Of a DNA stretch of 64,000 nt, positions 19,997-29,415 are shown in pieces (position 1 is the first letter of the stretch; every line of letters starts with the position of its first letter). A program made the translations under genes and the position numbers. This stretch comes from Acetobacteraceae bacterium ESL0709 (GTDB taxonomy: Bacteria > Pseudomonadota > Alphaproteobacteria > Acetobacterales > Acetobacteraceae). The stretch is from NCBI GenBank assembly GCA_029433415.1, contig JAQTIA010000003.1, positions 434,001 through 498,000 of the forward strand. The letters run 5' to 3'. The notes beneath the pieces were generated by a model. That model worked only from the letters and a program-made list of their open reading frames with translations. It was not told where the DNA came from and made no database searches.

Positions 19997-20911
19997 ATGA
20001 AACTTGCCCTGCCGGGAATATGTCTGGTCGGGACAGCCGGGATCTGCGCTGCGCAGACTCCTGCCAAGGTGGTTGTGCCTTCGGCTAAAAAAGCGGCACT
20101 GCCTGTGGCAACCCCTTCAGTTCCTGACGCAGGTTTCGGGAAAACGAAAGACAGTGCTGTTACCCTACGTTATGCCGTTTTTGTGCATGGAATTCACGTT
20201 ATGGATGCCGAAGGTGCCTATGTACTGCGTCCGTGGGGCTATGGCGGCAAGGCAAGACTTTATACAATCGGGCTCGCAAGCTGGTTTCTGAACATAAATA
20301 TCTATGCGGAGACACAAGGGCATTTCGACGACAAAGGTTGGGCTGAGCCTCTGGAATATGACTCTCACGGTCTTTCCCGCAAAAAAGAACGTCATGCCCA
20401 TATCAAGTTTGATCAGGACGGCCCACATCTTACTCTCCTGACACCAAAGGACCGGGAACGTGACCCGCTGCCCGAAGATAAACTGAAGTCCTCCATGGAT
20501 ATCCTCAGCGGGCTGGCGACATTGTTCCAAAGTCTGGCCGTAACAGGGAAATGTGACCTTTCCGGCACACTTTACGACGGGCTACGTCTAACTCATATCG
20601 AAGCGCATGGTCCTGTTGCTGACAAAATACCGACTTTGCATGACGCCTCCTATTCTGGGCAGGAAGCGCAGCGTTGTGACTTCATCGGTTATCAGATCGC
20701 CGGTTTTCCTAAAGATTCTCGCCACAAGAAGCTGCTCAGTACACCCCAGCCGGGCAAGGCATGGTTTCTGACGCTTAAGGACTACGGTATCGTACCCGTC
20801 AAAATTGAGTTTCATCACCCCAAGGTTGGCGATATCGAAATGGTCATGCAATCCACTCCAGCTACAGCTGAAATGGTAGAGTCTCCTCAAACTGATAGAC
20901 CCTCGCATTAA
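19997..20911 (+). CDS. DUF3108 domain periplasmic protein
   Basis: The 304-residue product has a signal peptide (M-K-L-A-L-P-G then a hydrophobic run ending A-A-Q). Residues about 50-280 resemble DUF3108: R-Y-A-V-F-V-H-G-I-H-V-M-D-A-E-G-A-Y, Y-T-I-G-L-A-S-W-F, and a late K-D-Y-G-I-V-P-V-K-I-E segment. The function of this family is not established. The ATG at 19997 starts directly with the signal peptide; an earlier in-frame start would overlap the end of gyrB. It lies 42 bases before glmU. Confidence 0.7.
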   Translation: MKLALPGICLVGTAGICAAQTPAKVVVPSAKKAALPVATPSVPDAGFGKTKDSAVTLRYAVFVHGIHVMDAEGAYVLRPWGYGGKARLYTIGLASWFLNINIYAETQGHFDDKGWAEPLEYDSHGLSRKKERHAHIKFDQDGPHLTLLTPKDRERDPLPEDKLKSSMDILSGLATLFQSLAVTGKCDLSGTLYDGLRLTHIEAHGPVADKIPTLHDASYSGQEAQRCDFIGYQIAGFPKDSRHKKLLSTPQPGKAWFLTLKDYGIVPVKIEFHHPKVGDIEMVMQSTPATAEMVESPQTDRPSH

Positions 20912-20953
20912 GCGCATAACTTTCTTGAACAGCTATTTCGGAACCTGATTGAT

Positions 20954-22288
20954 ATGATGCCTTCATTAACCGCTGTTATTCTGGCTGCCGGGAAAGGTAC
21001 GCGTATGAAATCATCGCGTCCCAAGGCCATGCAGCTTCTGGCGGGAAAAGCGCTTATTGCCCATTTGATTGATACAGTACAGACACTGACCAGTGATATT
21101 CTTGTTGTCATCGGTCCTGACATGCCCGAACTTGCGCAAGCTGCCGCTCCATACAAAACAGTTATACAGGCAGAACGAAAAGGAACCGGTCATGCTGCCC
21201 TCGTTGCTTCGGAGCATCTGGGGGATGATGGCGATGCACTGATCCTTTATGCTGATAACCCCCTCGTGACTGCCGAAACTCTCAATGCTCTGGTTAAATT
21301 GCGACGCGAGCATAACGCTCCATTAACTGTAATGGGTATGAACTTGCGGGATCCCTTACATTACGGACGATTGATCAAAAACGATAAAGGGACTATCGAA
21401 CGTATCGTCGAATATAAAGACGCAACGCCGCAAGAACGAGCTATTACGCTTTGCAATGCCGGCATGATCTGTGCAAAAACGACCTCACTTAAAAAATGGC
21501 TCAGGACACTGACTCCCAATAATGCTCAGAACGAACTCTATCTGACGGACATTGTTGCTCAGGCTTCACAGGAAGGACCAGTTTTTTGCCTTGAAGCCTC
21601 TCCTGAAGAGCTCGCAGGGATTAACTCTCGAGCCGAACTGGCCGAAGCCGAACAAATTATCCAGAACCGCTATCGCCACAGGGCTATGGAAAATGGGGCC
21701 AGTCTGACAGATCCTGACAGCGTTTACCTAAGCGCTGATACCCTTATTGGACCGGATGTCCTTATTGAACCCCATGTTTTCATCGGTCCTGGTGTCACTA
21801 TAAAAGAAGGAGCACATATCCGGGCCTTTTCCCATCTGGAGGGTTGTGTTATCGGGAAAGACGCTGTCGTTGGTCCCTATGCCCGCCTGCGCCCCGGCAC
21901 AGTTTGCGAAGAAAGAACGCATATTGGTAATTTTGTAGAATTGAAAAATACAACCCTTGGCAAAGACAGCAAAGCCAACCATCTTACATATCTCGGCGAT
22001 TGCGATATTGGTGACGATACCAATATAGGTGCCGGCACAATTACCTGTAATTACGACGGTCTTTTCAAACATAAAACATCTATAGGCTCTCATAGCTTTA
22101 TTGGCTCAAATACGGTTATGGTCGCTCCAGTCGCAATTGGGAGGCATAGCGTTACAGCAGCTGGTAGCGTCCTAACCGAAAATGTTCCTGATGGCGCCAT
22201 GGCGTTTGGACGTGCACGACAGGTCGTAGTAAAAGACCGGGGACTGGCCTATAAGCAGGCTCTCAAGGCCAAGAAGGAACAAAACTGA
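20954..22288 (+). CDS. glmU: Bifunctional UDP-N-acetylglucosamine pyrophosphorylase / glucosamine-1-phosphate N-acetyltransferase
   Basis: GlmU makes UDP-GlcNAc for peptidoglycan and lipopolysaccharide. The N-terminal half starts with V-I-L-A-A-G-K-G-T-R-M-K-S, the nucleotidyltransferase signature, and has Y-A-D-N-P-L for the metal site. The C-terminal half is a left-handed beta-helix of hexapeptide repeats (I-G-P-D-V, I-G-P-G-V-T-I-x-x-G, and so on) and carries Y-L-G-D and G-T-I-T-C-N-Y-D-G, the acetyl-CoA site. The TGA stop overlaps the ATG of glmS by one base, so the two steps of the pathway are translationally coupled. Confidence 0.97.
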   Translation: MMPSLTAVILAAGKGTRMKSSRPKAMQLLAGKALIAHLIDTVQTLTSDILVVIGPDMPELAQAAAPYKTVIQAERKGTGHAALVASEHLGDDGDALILYADNPLVTAETLNALVKLRREHNAPLTVMGMNLRDPLHYGRLIKNDKGTIERIVEYKDATPQERAITLCNAGMICAKTTSLKKWLRTLTPNNAQNELYLTDIVAQASQEGPVFCLEASPEELAGINSRAELAEAEQIIQNRYRHRAMENGASLTDPDSVYLSADTLIGPDVLIEPHVFIGPGVTIKEGAHIRAFSHLEGCVIGKDAVVGPYARLRPGTVCEERTHIGNFVELKNTTLGKDSKANHLTYLGDCDIGDDTNIGAGTITCNYDGLFKHKTSIGSHSFIGSNTVMVAPVAIGRHSVTAAGSVLTENVPDGAMAFGRARQVVVKDRGLAYKQALKAKKEQN

Positions 22289-24114
22289 TGTGTGGTATTT
22301 GCGGCGTTATTGGTCATCGGCAGGCAACTCCTCTGGTGTTTGAGGCTCTGAGACGGCTCGAATATCGTGGTTATGATTCCGCTGGTATTGCGACAATTTC
22401 CTCTTCTGGCCAGATCATGCGATGCCGGGCAGCAGGTAAGCTCGACAATCTGCAAAGAGCTCTTGAGGAAAGTCCTCTAGAAGGGTCTTTGGCCATAGGC
22501 CATACCAGATGGGCGACGCATGGGTCCCCAACCACAAATAATGCCCATCCTCACAAGGCCGGCAAGGTAGCGATCGTCCATAACGGGATTATTGAGAATT
22601 TTGCGACCCTGAAAAAGGAAATGGAAGCAAAAGGACGCCGTTTCGTTACAGAAACGGACTCTGAAGTCATTGCTCATCTTCTGGATTTTTATCTTTCAGA
22701 GTCTTATGATCCCAAGAAGGCAGCTTTTCAGACGTTGAAAAGGCTCGAAGGAGCTTACGCCCTTGCCATGATTTTTGAAGGTCATAATGACCTTCTTATC
22801 GGAGCCCGTCATGGAGCGCCCCTGGCAGTCGGTTACGGCGAAGGGGAAATGTTCCTGGGTTCGGATAGTCTTGCCTTGGCACCGCTGACACGCAAGATCA
22901 CTTATCTTGACGATGGGGACTGGTGTGTCCTTACACGTAAAAATGTCGAGATTTTCGACTACAGCGGAACCAGGGTTGAACGCCCTGTGCAAATAACGGC
23001 CCTTTCTTCCGGTTCTATCGGGAAAGATGGTTTCAGTCATTTCATGGAAAAAGAGCTCCATGAACATCCCGCTGCTGTCGGACAAACATTAAAGCGCATA
23101 ACAGACCCTGCAACGCGGCATATTGTTCTGCCGTCCATGCCGTTTAATCCTGCACAGCTGCCGCGCATTACCATCACAGCATGCGGGTCGGCCTATTATG
23201 CCGGCTTGGTGGGACGCTACTGGCTTGAATCCATTGCGCGTCTCCCTGTTGACAGCGATGTCGCTTCTGAGCTGCGTTATCGTGAAGTTCCCCAGCCCAA
23301 TCAGGGAATGGCCCTGCTTATTTCCCAATCCGGCGAGACGGCTGATACGCTCGGCGTATTACGCTCTCTGAAGGCCCAAAAACAGCATATCGTTTCAGTC
23401 CTTAACGTGGAGCAATCCACAATGGGGCGAGAAAGCGATGTCGTGCTCGGCATGGATGCAGGACCAGAAATTTCCGTTGCATCGACAAAGGCCTTTACAG
23501 CACAACTAGCGGTCATTGCCGCCCTAACGCTCGAGTTTGCCCGTCTCCGTGGCACAATTACGGAGAAACAGGAGCAACATTATACGGAGCAGTTGCTGGA
23601 TCTGCCCTCGAAAATAGTAGATGTATTGAGCAATATCGGACCGGTGAAGGCTATGGCGCGCCATATTGCCCAAGCCCGCGACGTCCTTTATCTGGGCCGT
23701 GGCAGCTGTATGCCCATTGCACAGGAAGGGGCACTCAAGCTCAAGGAAATCACCTATATCCACGCAGAGGCCTACCCCGCCGGAGAGCTAAAGCATGGCC
23801 CTATAAGCCTGATTGATCACACAGTTCCTGTCGTAGCCATTGCGCCTTCGACCATTCTGTTCGATAAAATGGTCTCCAATTTGCAGGAAGCAAAAGCGAG
23901 AGGAGGGCGTATTCTGGCTTTTACAGACGAAGCAGGAGCTGACCGGCTTGATAATATAGCCGATGAACTCGTCATATTGCCTAATGTCGATGCGTTCGTA
24001 GCGCCTATTCTGTACGCTGTGCCTGTACAATATCTGGCCTATGAGGTTGCCATTCTGAAAGGGACTGACGTCGATCAACCGAGAAATCTGGCCAAGTCAG
24101 TTACAGTCGAATAG
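22288..24114 (+). CDS. glmS: Glutamine-fructose-6-phosphate aminotransferase (isomerizing)
   Basis: GlmS makes glucosamine-6-phosphate from fructose-6-phosphate and glutamine, the first step to UDP-GlcNAc. The mature N-terminus C-G-I-C-G-V-I-G supplies the nucleophilic Cys of the glutaminase domain, followed by R-L-E-Y-R-G-Y-D-S-A-G and G-H-T-R-W-A-T-H-G. Two SIS domains follow (T-A-C-G-S-A-Y-Y-A-G; S-Q-S-G-E-T-A-D-T; L-G-R-G), and the end D-Q-P-R-N-L-A-K-S-V-T-V-E is invariant for the family. The length is 608 residues. Confidence 0.97.
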   Translation: MCGICGVIGHRQATPLVFEALRRLEYRGYDSAGIATISSSGQIMRCRAAGKLDNLQRALEESPLEGSLAIGHTRWATHGSPTTNNAHPHKAGKVAIVHNGIIENFATLKKEMEAKGRRFVTETDSEVIAHLLDFYLSESYDPKKAAFQTLKRLEGAYALAMIFEGHNDLLIGARHGAPLAVGYGEGEMFLGSDSLALAPLTRKITYLDDGDWCVLTRKNVEIFDYSGTRVERPVQITALSSGSIGKDGFSHFMEKELHEHPAAVGQTLKRITDPATRHIVLPSMPFNPAQLPRITITACGSAYYAGLVGRYWLESIARLPVDSDVASELRYREVPQPNQGMALLISQSGETADTLGVLRSLKAQKQHIVSVLNVEQSTMGRESDVVLGMDAGPEISVASTKAFTAQLAVIAALTLEFARLRGTITEKQEQHYTEQLLDLPSKIVDVLSNIGPVKAMARHIAQARDVLYLGRGSCMPIAQEGALKLKEITYIHAEAYPAGELKHGPISLIDHTVPVVAIAPSTILFDKMVSNLQEAKARGGRILAFTDEAGADRLDNIADELVILPNVDAFVAPILYAVPVQYLAYEVAILKGTDVDQPRNLAKSVTVE

Positions 24115-24326
24115 GGTATATATTGCCCGCATCTCGGTGATGGACCTGAGTGGCTTTCTTACGGGAATTTTGCTGGATTTATTAGCGTATTTCGCGTCAC
24201 TATTGATAAAATCAATCGTGCATATGCTTGTCAGCAGAGTAAATAGCGCCTAACTTCACCCGAGATGTAAAATAGGGAACAGATAATACCAACCAACGAA
24301 CGATCATAAAAGATAAGGTAGACGAT

Positions 24327-25274
24327 ATGCCGAAGATCATGACGTTAGGTGAAATCCTCGTAGAATTCCTTGCTGAAACAAAAGACCAGAGCTTTGCTAA
24401 AGCAGGTAATTTTATCGGCCCTTATCCTGGAGGCTCTCCTGTTATTTTTATCGACCAAATCGGAAAATTAGGCTCACCTTGCGGGATTATTGGATGTGTC
24501 GGGCGCGATGATTTTGGTCGTCTTGTCATTGACCATCTGAAAAATGATGGCGTAGACGCCAATTTCATCAATATCGTGCCTGATAATACGACCGGAAGTG
24601 CTTTTGTCAGTCGCAAAACAGATGGTAGCCGCGATTTTATATATTACCTCACCAATACCGCCAGCGGACAACTTGACCCTGAAATGGTTACATCAGAAGC
24701 ACTCTCTGATTGTGATATCCTCCATATCACGGGGACATCACTTTTCTCACCAAAGTTAATCAACGCGACCCGTAAAGCTATCGAAATTATCAAGGCCAAC
24801 GGGAAAAAAATCTCTTTCGATCCCAATTTGCGCAAGGAAATGCTTGATATTCCTGGTCTATGGGGGGCCCTGATTGAAATCATGCAACAAGCCGATCTCC
24901 TCCTGCCTAGTGAAGGTGAGCTCAACCTTCTGCTTGGTTGCGATGATCAACGGCAGTCTGTGGAAAAAGCTTTCACGACCGGCAGAAACCTGAAGGAAAT
25001 TATCGTCAAACAAGGGAAAAATGGCTGCCAGTATTATGGACGCAAGGGAAATTCACTTCATGTGCCGGGATTTTCTGTAGAAGAAGTTGATTCTACTGGC
25101 GCAGGGGACTGTTTTGCTGCTGCCTATCTTCATTTTCATCATGCACTTATGGATACAGAACAAGCTCTGAAATATGCGAATGCCGCCGGTGCTTACGCTG
25201 TGACAAAACAAGGCCCCATGGAAGGCAATACCACCCTGCAAGAGCTGGATAATCTCATCACCAGAAAGGCATAA
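24327..25274 (+). CDS. PfkB-family carbohydrate kinase
   Basis: The 315-residue protein belongs to the ribokinase/PfkB family, which phosphorylates sugars with ATP. It shows the glycine-rich substrate lid region (G-G-S-P near residue 36), G-x-V-G-x-D-D-F-G at about 60, and the C-terminal signature D-S-T-G-A-G-D-C-F-A-A, whose Asp is the catalytic base. It could be a 2-keto-3-deoxygluconate, tagatose or fructose kinase; the sequence alone does not decide. An AAGG ribosome-binding site precedes the ATG. It stands alone after glmS, with a 212-base intergenic gap. Confidence 0.75.
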   Translation: MPKIMTLGEILVEFLAETKDQSFAKAGNFIGPYPGGSPVIFIDQIGKLGSPCGIIGCVGRDDFGRLVIDHLKNDGVDANFINIVPDNTTGSAFVSRKTDGSRDFIYYLTNTASGQLDPEMVTSEALSDCDILHITGTSLFSPKLINATRKAIEIIKANGKKISFDPNLRKEMLDIPGLWGALIEIMQQADLLLPSEGELNLLLGCDDQRQSVEKAFTTGRNLKEIIVKQGKNGCQYYGRKGNSLHVPGFSVEEVDSTGAGDCFAAAYLHFHHALMDTEQALKYANAAGAYAVTKQGPMEGNTTLQELDNLITRKA

Positions 25275-26099
25275 AAAGCAGATATGTACAGGTGAGATGA
25301 GTCTTAATTTACTTTTTTAAGTCAAGAAATGGTCTTTTGCCCTTTAAGCTCCGTCTCATATTCTGTTGAAGGGCATTTTCCTATTGAGTGGAGGCCTGTC
25401 TATTCAGATTCCCAATGGGCCATCACCACTTTTATATACATCATACGTTGCCCGTTCGCCTTTCATGGCATACGTACTGGCTAAGTATCACCGGAACATG
25501 TTTTCTCTGCACTCCTTGCTTCGTGGTCGGAAAGAATCTCCGCAAATTCGAGGAAGCAAGTGGCTCTATTGAAGCCAGAGAAGCAGCCAATGACGTCGCT
25601 ATATATGCTGAACGCGCAATCATAATGTCACCATCTGTGACATGGTGATTCTTCCCACTAATTTCGACGCTGTCTGATATCAAGGTTCCTGAAAATCATC
25701 AGTAGGGATCCAGCCTTCCTATTCCAGAAAGGCTGATTCTTTAATTTACAAAACACATAATAATCCCATCCAAATTTTTTATGAATGGAATTATGCAATA
25801 TCATTACGCACACTATAGGAAATTCATATAGAATATAATACATAATTAATTTGCGAATATTATTATATAAATTATGTATTATTGAATTTTTATTTAAATT
25901 GTAAATAAATATATTTAAATAATTAATTTCTATATAAATATAATACAAAATTAAAAGATTACAAAAAAATGTTACTATAATAAATAATATTTTGATCACA
26001 GCCTTATATTTGTTAATTTTTATCTGAATATGACATATGTATTATTCTCATTATAAGAGAATTGTATTATGTCATTATCCATCAATGAGGAAACGTAAA
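25275..26099. other. Gene-poor region turning strongly AT-rich before the glucose dehydrogenase gene
   Basis: No recognisable gene was found in these 825 bases. Three short overlapping frames at 25366-25683, on both strands, match nothing I know and may be remnants. A hairpin CAGCCTT / AAGGCTG (25711-25717 and 25729-25735) precedes the change in composition. From about 25740 to 26040 the sequence is almost entirely A and T, unlike its surroundings, and probably contains the promoter of the downstream gene. The change may mark an old insertion boundary. Confidence 0.5.
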
Positions 26100-28508
26100 G
26101 TGCGCAATAACAAGGTTATACAATTGCTCATCATGGCAATTGGTTTCTTAATCACATTACTTGGTATTTCCCTGATTACAGGAGGTCTGTACATCATATC
26201 GCATGGTGATACATGGGCTTATTTTGTACTAGGACTACTTCTGACAGGTGCTGGGATTGGAGTAATACTTCGCAGAGACTGGAGTCTATGGCTCTCACTG
26301 ACAGTTTTTATCGTCAGTGTCCTATGGGCGTTTATGGAGGGGGGCAATAATTTCTGGCAAATTTTTCCGCGTATCAATGTCTTTCTCGTCATCGCGCTGG
26401 TTGTCACTCTCATCTCGCCATGGTTGTTGAAACGTAACGGCAATCCCGTTCTCAGCAACAGAAACGCTGGAGGGGTGGCAGCTATTCTGGCCGTTATTTT
26501 TGGTGGCAGCCTCTACGAAGTTTTTCAGCCTCATGCAGAAATTACAGCCACTGGCGAGGAACCAAAAATTCTTGAAGCTCAAGCTGGCGAAGAATTGGGG
26601 AAAGACTGGCCTGCATGGGGTCATTCACTGAACGGTGACAAATATGCCCCGTTTACACAAATCAATCGCCAGAATATCAACAAACTTAAAGTCGCATGGA
26701 CCTATCGCACAGGTGAACTGGCCATTGATGGTGGTGAATATCAGGTCAATCCTATTAAAGTGGATGATACACTCTATATGTGTACACCTCTCAACAAGGT
26801 TATTGCTCTTGATCCTGTCAGTGGCAAGGAAAAATGGCGTTATGACCCCCATATAAAAATCACGGAAAGTAATAAAAGCTGGAAACGTTGCCGTGGCGTC
26901 AGCTACGTCGACCTGACACAACTTTCTTCACGAATAAATACGGAGCAGGGGAGCAACGTTACCACATGCCGCAAACGCATAGTCAGCACGACCAATGACG
27001 GCAGACTTTTCGAACTCAATGCCGAAAATGGCCAGCTTTGTACCGACTTTGGGGAGAATGGTTTTATTGACCTCAAAGAAGGATTGAATATCGCGTCTGA
27101 AGAAGGATCTTATTATCTCACATCTGCACCACTGGTTGCCGATGGCGTTATTATGGTCGGCGGCAAGCTCAATGACAATCTCTCGGTTGGCGAACCCTCT
27201 GGCGTTGTACGTGGATACGACGTCCAATCGGGCAAGCTGCTTTGGGCCTGGGACCCGTCACGTGGCGCTTCTGACAGCACGCCCCTTCCTCCCGGCCAAA
27301 TCTATGCACCTGAAACCCCCAATTTCTGGGGCACGGCCGCGTACGACCCCAAACTTGGCCTGGCCTATTTCCCTACAGGCAATCAGACCCCGGATTTCTG
27401 GACAGGAAACCGTCATCCATACTCCAATGAGTATAATGACGCGATCGTCGCTGTTGATATCAAAACTGGTAAGGAACATTGGCATTTCCGCACAGCCAAT
27501 ATCGACCAGTTTGACTATGACGTCAGCTCACAGCCCATCCTCTATGATATGCCGCAACAGGATGGCTCAAAACGACCTGTTCTGATTCAAGGAACCAAGC
27601 GTGGCGAAATTTTTGTCCTCGACCGCCGCACAGGTGAACCCGTCGTTCCTGTTGAAAATCGTCCTGTACCAACTGACGTCATGCCCGGTATGCAGGTTGC
27701 AGATCATCAGCCCTTCTCGGCTCTCTCAGTAGGTGCGACGCCCCTGAAAAGTAAAGATATGTGGGGAGCAACAATTTTCGATCAGCTTTATTGTCGTGCC
27801 ACGTTCGATAATCTTCGCTGGGAAGGACCATGGACCCCTCTCTCAGACAAAAAAGATACACTCATCTGGCCAGGCTATTATGGTGGACAAAACTGGGGCG
27901 GTGGCGCTTTTGATCCTAAAACCGGTATTCTCTATGTCAATGACATCCGCATGGCAATGGTGGGACGCTTCCTGAAACAGGAAGATGCCGCTCATGCCGG
28001 GCTGGCTCCCAGCACAGAAGGCGAATATTCCACTCAGACGGGCACCCCATGGGGCGTCGCAAGGAGAATGTTCCTTTCACCTTTGGGAGTACCTTGCTTC
28101 AAACCACCTTATGGATCTCTGACCGCTATTGATATCAACAAGCAGAAGAAACTCTGGAGCGTTCCCATTGGCAGCATCAAGGATGCTACAATGTATGGAA
28201 TTTTCAAACATGGTGTTCATCCCAACCTTGATGTGCCCATCGGTATGCCCACAATGGGCGGGCCATTGGTTACTGCTGGTGGATTAACCTTCTTTGAGGG
28301 GTCTCTGGATTATTATCTACGTGCTTTTGACAACCTGACCGGCAAGGTTGTATGGCGTTCGCGCCTACCTGTGGGCGCTCAGGGAGCTCCCGTAAGTTAT
28401 ATGGGAGCCAACGGCAAACAGTATATTATTGTTGTTGCTGGCGGCGGCACGCGGACAGGCACAAACAAAAACCGTGGTGATTACGTCATAGCTTATACAC
28501 TGGAGTAA
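26100..28508 (+). CDS. gcd: Membrane-bound PQQ-dependent glucose dehydrogenase (glucose/quinate family)
   Basis: The 802-residue protein would oxidise glucose (or a related polyol) on the periplasmic side and reduce ubiquinone. Residues 1-140 contain about five membrane segments, as in mGDH; the rest is an eight-bladed PQQ propeller starting W-P-A-W-G-H-S-L-N-G-D-K-Y-A-P-F-T-Q-I-N, with W-x-Y-R-T-G and repeated K-x-W motifs. The GTG at 26100 was chosen because GAGGAAA lies about 6 bases upstream and the length then fits the family; an in-frame ATG at 26037 has no ribosome-binding site. Quinate/shikimate dehydrogenase is the main alternative. No pqq synthesis genes are in the window. Confidence 0.82.
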   Translation: MRNNKVIQLLIMAIGFLITLLGISLITGGLYIISHGDTWAYFVLGLLLTGAGIGVILRRDWSLWLSLTVFIVSVLWAFMEGGNNFWQIFPRINVFLVIALVVTLISPWLLKRNGNPVLSNRNAGGVAAILAVIFGGSLYEVFQPHAEITATGEEPKILEAQAGEELGKDWPAWGHSLNGDKYAPFTQINRQNINKLKVAWTYRTGELAIDGGEYQVNPIKVDDTLYMCTPLNKVIALDPVSGKEKWRYDPHIKITESNKSWKRCRGVSYVDLTQLSSRINTEQGSNVTTCRKRIVSTTNDGRLFELNAENGQLCTDFGENGFIDLKEGLNIASEEGSYYLTSAPLVADGVIMVGGKLNDNLSVGEPSGVVRGYDVQSGKLLWAWDPSRGASDSTPLPPGQIYAPETPNFWGTAAYDPKLGLAYFPTGNQTPDFWTGNRHPYSNEYNDAIVAVDIKTGKEHWHFRTANIDQFDYDVSSQPILYDMPQQDGSKRPVLIQGTKRGEIFVLDRRTGEPVVPVENRPVPTDVMPGMQVADHQPFSALSVGATPLKSKDMWGATIFDQLYCRATFDNLRWEGPWTPLSDKKDTLIWPGYYGGQNWGGGAFDPKTGILYVNDIRMAMVGRFLKQEDAAHAGLAPSTEGEYSTQTGTPWGVARRMFLSPLGVPCFKPPYGSLTAIDINKQKKLWSVPIGSIKDATMYGIFKHGVHPNLDVPIGMPTMGGPLVTAGGLTFFEGSLDYYLRAFDNLTGKVVWRSRLPVGAQGAPVSYMGANGKQYIIVVAGGGTRTGTNKNRGDYVIAYTLE

Positions 28509-28534
28509 TGGCCGACGTCTTGAACATAACGGGA

Positions 28535-28552
28535 GCCTCTTTTAGAAGAGGC
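28535..28552 (+). terminator. Hairpin after the glucose dehydrogenase gene
   Basis: A perfect 7-bp stem GCCTCTT / AAGAGGC with a TTAG loop starts 26 bases after the stop codon. It lacks a clean T run, so termination is likely but not certain. Confidence 0.5.
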
Positions 28553-28586
28553 CCCTTGCGTCACTATATTGTGATTAAGGAAATAT

Positions 28587-28634
28587 TTCGTAAATAGAGT
28601 ATTCGTAAATAGAGTCCTATCCATAGCTTACGAA
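28587..28634. promoter_or_regulatory. Tandem direct repeat upstream of the FAD dehydrogenase operon
   Basis: The 14-mer TTCGTAAATAGAGT occurs twice (28587-28600 and 28602-28615), 15 bases apart, and its first seven bases recur inverted as TTACGAA at 28628-28634. The repeats lie about 140 bases before the small-subunit gene in an AT-rich intergenic region. Regular spacing and inversion suggest a regulator binding site. Confidence 0.4.
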
Positions 28635-28775
28635 TATGTTACTATATAAACAAATATCACTATTATTTTACCTGATACAATCATAGAAAATAGGATAAAA
28701 TGATTAACTTTTCTCAAAAAGAGTATTAGGGTTCGCTCTGAATCGTATATACAGATTTCCAAAGGTTAACGTGTC

Positions 28776-29399
28776 ATGTCTGTCTCCCGTAGGCAATTGT
28801 TGATCGCTCTCGCAACTGTACCCCCATCTGCATTGTTCCTTGCTCCTGCAATTGCCACCCCACAAAAGACAGAGACAGATAAATTCCTGAAAGTCAGTCA
28901 GGTCATTACAGGGAACCGGCACCTGAATAAAACCATTGCGCAACGAATCGAAAACACGCTTGAAAAACGTATCCCGGATTTTGCTTCCAGACTGGAATCA
29001 CTGGCCAGCGTTCTTTCGGTATCTGGCGATCGGGACGACCTCCTCCGAAAACTTACAGCCAGTCAGACAGATTTTGCCTTTGAAATCGCCAAGCCCTGGT
29101 ATCTTGGATTTATCGGCACTCCCAAAGGGGACGCCCTTAATGATGATGACGCGGAGTTCGTGACCTATCTACACGCTCAATCCTACGAACTGGTAAAGGA
29201 TGAACTACCTCGCCCTGGTTATCCCCCCAAAGCGCGTGGCTGGTGGAAAATGCCTCCCCCTAATATGGAACCCGCCCAGATGCCTGATGATATCAGTGAC
29301 TGGACCGTTCAGCAAAATGGTGCTCATGGTCATATTGTCGCCGCTGATGAAGAATGGCGGGCTTATGCCCTGGGCCAGACTGATATCAAGCCTTCCTGA
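28776..29399 (+). CDS. FAD-dependent membrane dehydrogenase, small (gamma) subunit with Tat signal
   Basis: The 207-residue protein begins with a twin-arginine signal (S-V-S-R-R-Q-L-L-I-A-L then a hydrophobic run to A-I-A). The remainder resembles the gluconate 2-dehydrogenase subunit 3/sorbitol dehydrogenase small subunit family, including a central helix-rich part and a C-terminal segment with two Trp residues (R-G-W-W-K-M-P-P-P-N). In acetic acid bacteria this subunit folds with the FAD subunit and carries it through the Tat pathway. The order small-large-cytochrome matches sorbitol, gluconate or 2-ketogluconate dehydrogenases rather than fructose dehydrogenase (small-cytochrome-large). 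Confidence 0.8.
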   Translation: MSVSRRQLLIALATVPPSALFLAPAIATPQKTETDKFLKVSQVITGNRHLNKTIAQRIENTLEKRIPDFASRLESLASVLSVSGDRDDLLRKLTASQTDFAFEIAKPWYLGFIGTPKGDALNDDDAEFVTYLHAQSYELVKDELPRPGYPPKARGWWKMPPPNMEPAQMPDDISDWTVQQNGAHGHIVAADEEWRAYALGQTDIKPS

Positions 29400-29415
29400 A
29401 AGACAATAAACACTC

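Noticed and set aside
25366-25683. Overlapping short frames that might be a broken transposase
   Set aside because: None shows a transposase motif, inverted ends or target duplication, so no mobile element is called.
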